Part shown: piece by piece, positions 62,783 to 64,000 of the stretch
Layout: the number at the start of each line of letters is the position of its first letter
Position numbering within the stretch: the stretch's first letter is position 1
NCBI GenBank assembly: GCA_963702705.1
Contig: CAVPDR010000007.1
Location: 124,001 to 188,000, forward strand
DNA from: VRUE01 sp963702705
GTDB lineage: Bacteria > Actinomycetota > Thermoleophilia > Solirubrobacterales > 70-9
DNA length: 64,000 bases
Reading direction: 5' to 3'
The notes under the pieces: model-generated
Seen by the model: the letters and a program-made list of their open reading frames with translations, nothing else
Database searches by the model: none
Told to the model about the DNA's origin: nothing
Made by a program: the position numbers and the translations under genes

Positions 62783-63217
62783 GTGGCCCCGGTACACCTC
62801 GTAGTCGGCTGCGCCGTAATAGCGCTCAACCTCGTCGCCTTCGCGATCGGCGGCATCGCCTGGTACCGCGATCGAGCCTCGGTGCGCTTCTGGTACCTGC
62901 TGCGCGCTGCCCAGGCCGCGGTCTTCCTGCAGGTGATGCTCGGCGGCCTGCTCGTCTTCACCGGCCACAAACCCGACGACAGCCTCCACTACCTCTACGG
63001 GATCCTCCCGATCGTCGTCTCGCTGATCGCCGAGGGCGCCCGCACCGGCGCCGCCGAACGCGAGCTGCGCGACGTCGACTTCGAAGCCCTCTCGACCGAT
63101 CGGCAGCAGTCAGTCGCCCTCGCGATAGTCCGCCGCGAGATGGGGATCATGGCCGTCAGCTGCGGCGTGATCCTCTTCCTCGCCCTGAGGGCTGCCGGCA
63201 CCAGCGGCGCGTTCTAG
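62783..63217 (+). CDS. Four-helix membrane protein, hypothetical
   Basis: 144 residues from GTG 62783, AGGA about 10 nt upstream. Helices LVVGCAVIALNLVAFAIGGI, AQAAVFLQVMLGGLLVFTG, LYGILPIVVSLIAEGAR and MAVSCGVILFLALRAAG. Divergent from nuoA; similar four-helix proteins often sit beside nuo or cytochrome genes in this group, as far as I recall. Function unknown. Confidence 0.7.
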   Translation: MAPVHLVVGCAVIALNLVAFAIGGIAWYRDRASVRFWYLLRAAQAAVFLQVMLGGLLVFTGHKPDDSLHYLYGILPIVVSLIAEGARTGAAERELRDVDFEALSTDRQQSVALAIVRREMGIMAVSCGVILFLALRAAGTSGAF

Positions 63218-63232
63218 TCAATCCAATGTGGT

Positions 63233-63310
63233 GAGAGGGCCGGTCGCGCCTTCCAAAACGCTCGGCAGGAGCCTCGCTGGAGTGTTTTGGAAGGCGCGAC
63301 CGGCCCTCTC
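63233..63310. repeat. Structured hairpin, GCTCGGCAGG-loop type, intergenic
   Basis: 27-bp perfect stem: 63233-63259 (GAGAGGGCCGGTCGCGCC..) with 63284-63310; loop 63260-63283 identical to the nuoJ and nuoG loops except one base. Between convergent genes, so it may act as terminator. Confidence 0.85.
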
Positions 63311-63323
63311 TTACAGGGACGAG

Positions 63324-63716
63324 CTAGCGTCGATCGAGGCCGAGCTGGATCGCTGCGACAGCAGCGAAGAGGGCTCCAGTGGTGAGGTGGAGGATCGCGT
63401 CGGCGGTGTTGTCTGGGAAGGCGAAGATTCCCGCGGGGCTGGTGCTGAAGGCCGCCCAGATTCCGGTGACTATCAGCGCGGCGGCGACGACGATCGCGTA
63501 GAGGAGTGCCCAGCGGGGCTTGAGGGCGAAGAAGAAGGCGGGGCCGAAGAGGAGGAAGCCGGAGAGTGCGTGGACGCCGTTGAAGTCGACGCCAAGCACG
63601 ACCTTGGTCGGCGCTCCCTCGCCGAAGTGAAAGCTCGGTTCGGCGATCAAGCCGGCGATGGCCCAGGCAATCTGCAGTGTCGCGAGGACCACGATCCCCC
63701 ACTGGGCAAGGTCCAC
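63324..63716 (-). CDS. DUF4383-like membrane protein
   Basis: 130 residues from GTG 63716: four helices (WGIVVLATLQIAWAIAGLIA, GVHALSGFLLFGPAFFFAL, ALLYAIVVAAALIVTGIWAA, LHLTTGALFAAVAAIQLGL) with the NxADxxLHLxxG motif (DNTADAILHLTTG) of DUF4383/DUF4345-type proteins. Function unknown. Confidence 0.75.
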   Translation of the reverse strand: MDLAQWGIVVLATLQIAWAIAGLIAEPSFHFGEGAPTKVVLGVDFNGVHALSGFLLFGPAFFFALKPRWALLYAIVVAAALIVTGIWAAFSTSPAGIFAFPDNTADAILHLTTGALFAAVAAIQLGLDRR

Positions 63717-63792
63717 TGCGTTCGCGGCGCCGTTGTCGCCTCCATCGGGAGAAGCGTACTGGGGTGCGCCAGGCCTCCGCCTCTCATGCGAT

Positions 63793-64000
63793 TTAGCCCA
63801 GCGGCCGGTACTCGCCGCCGTGGAAGACCAGTGGCTCGCCCTCGCCCGTCGCCAGGTCGCGGACCTCGCCGGTGACGATCACGTGGTCGCCGCCGGCGAT
63901 CACGTCGCGCAGCTCACAGGCGATCCAGGCGAGGGCGCCATCGATCGCGGGGATTCCCTCGCGCTCGCTCCAGTCGACGCCGTCCCACTTCTCGGCGACC
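63793..64000 (-). CDS. Flavin-reductase-like protein, N-terminus cut by window edge
   Basis: Last 68 residues: EKWDGVDWSEREGIPAIDGA, LAWIACELRDVIAGGDHVIV, TGEVRDLATGEGEPLVFHGG and EYRPLG end. This is the C-terminal half of the flavin reductase (HpaC/ActVB) FMN-binding split barrel, including the GDH.I..G.V strand. Supplies reduced flavin to a monooxygenase or similar partner outside the window. Confidence 0.85.
   Translation of the reverse strand, partial: VAEKWDGVDWSEREGIPAIDGALAWIACELRDVIAGGDHVIVTGEVRDLATGEGEPLVFHGGEYRPLG

Noticed and set aside
52847..63310. Integron attC sites
   Set aside because: The hairpins have AAC..GTT at the inner rather than outer end, lack the extrahelical bases and R/L boxes of attC, and lie inside genes rather than after cassettes.

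Overview
The window is high-GC actinobacterial DNA, most likely from the Thermoleophilia/Solirubrobacterales. Evidence: several short secreted proteins with the 'FIALFVALGG..YAA' type signal peptide followed by QIKxGS or TxKIxxNAVT repeats, many GTG/TTG starts, and a 14-gene nuo operon. No rRNA, tRNA or CRISPR array was seen.

Layout. 1-5 kb: metabolic genes (citrate synthase, a PfkB kinase, a quinone oxidoreductase, a DEAD-box helicase). 5-10 kb: a 1282-residue protein with an RNase Z-like metallo-beta-lactamase domain, a VapBC module and a secreted repeat protein. 10.7-25 kb: an accessory region holding an HTH regulator and a decayed one, an 1871-residue Rhs/YD-repeat polymorphic toxin with a candidate immunity gene, a second orphan Rhs tip with its own candidate immunity gene, a Hydin-like secreted protein, a decayed IS3-family element, a broken TolB-like lipoprotein gene and three membrane genes. 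Three copies of one upstream sequence module (about 12.0, 22.3 and 25.15 kb) punctuate this island. 25-41 kb: a decayed gene pair, an orphan MNT nucleotidyltransferase with a HEPN stub, a two-component pair, a phosphotransferase, three more secreted repeat proteins, two VapBC-like modules, an AAA/DUF4143 ATPase, acyl-CoA dehydrogenase, a RibD-type reductase, a sulfotransferase, a flippase-like membrane protein, a CrtA-like protein with divergent TetR, and a RelE/Phd module. 41-47 kb: membrane and zinc-ribbon proteins, thyX, an AEC transporter and an acyl-CoA synthetase. 47.4-62.7 kb, minus strand: the complete respiratory complex I operon nuoA-N with almost every junction overlapping (ATGA/GTGA). 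The right edge has two small membrane proteins and a partial flavin reductase.

The most unusual signal is a set of long GC-rich hairpins strewn through and beside the nuo operon. Each has its own 12-28 bp stem, but groups share the same apical sequence; three copies share the loop GCTCGGCAGGAGCC..GAGT on completely different, perfectly or nearly perfectly paired stems. Several lie inside reading frames (nuoJ, nuoM and nuoD ends; nuoC and nuoG interior), resembling in principle the in-ORF palindromic elements of Rickettsia, but with variable stems and fixed loops.

A second genome-wide signal is a simple start-site code: a TAnnnT hexamer 6-9 nt upstream of about twenty start codons with no Shine-Dalgarno, predicting leaderless mRNAs, including two divergent gene pairs whose -10 boxes overlap on opposite strands. 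Both VapBC modules appear to start the toxin on CTG overlapping the antitoxin TGA.

Caveat: thyX, nuoD, nuoE, nuoF, nuoG and several accessory genes carry single-base indels (lengths are mostly 3n+1). For housekeeping genes this is more likely residual sequencing/assembly error than decay, and it lowers confidence in the accessory pseudogene calls.
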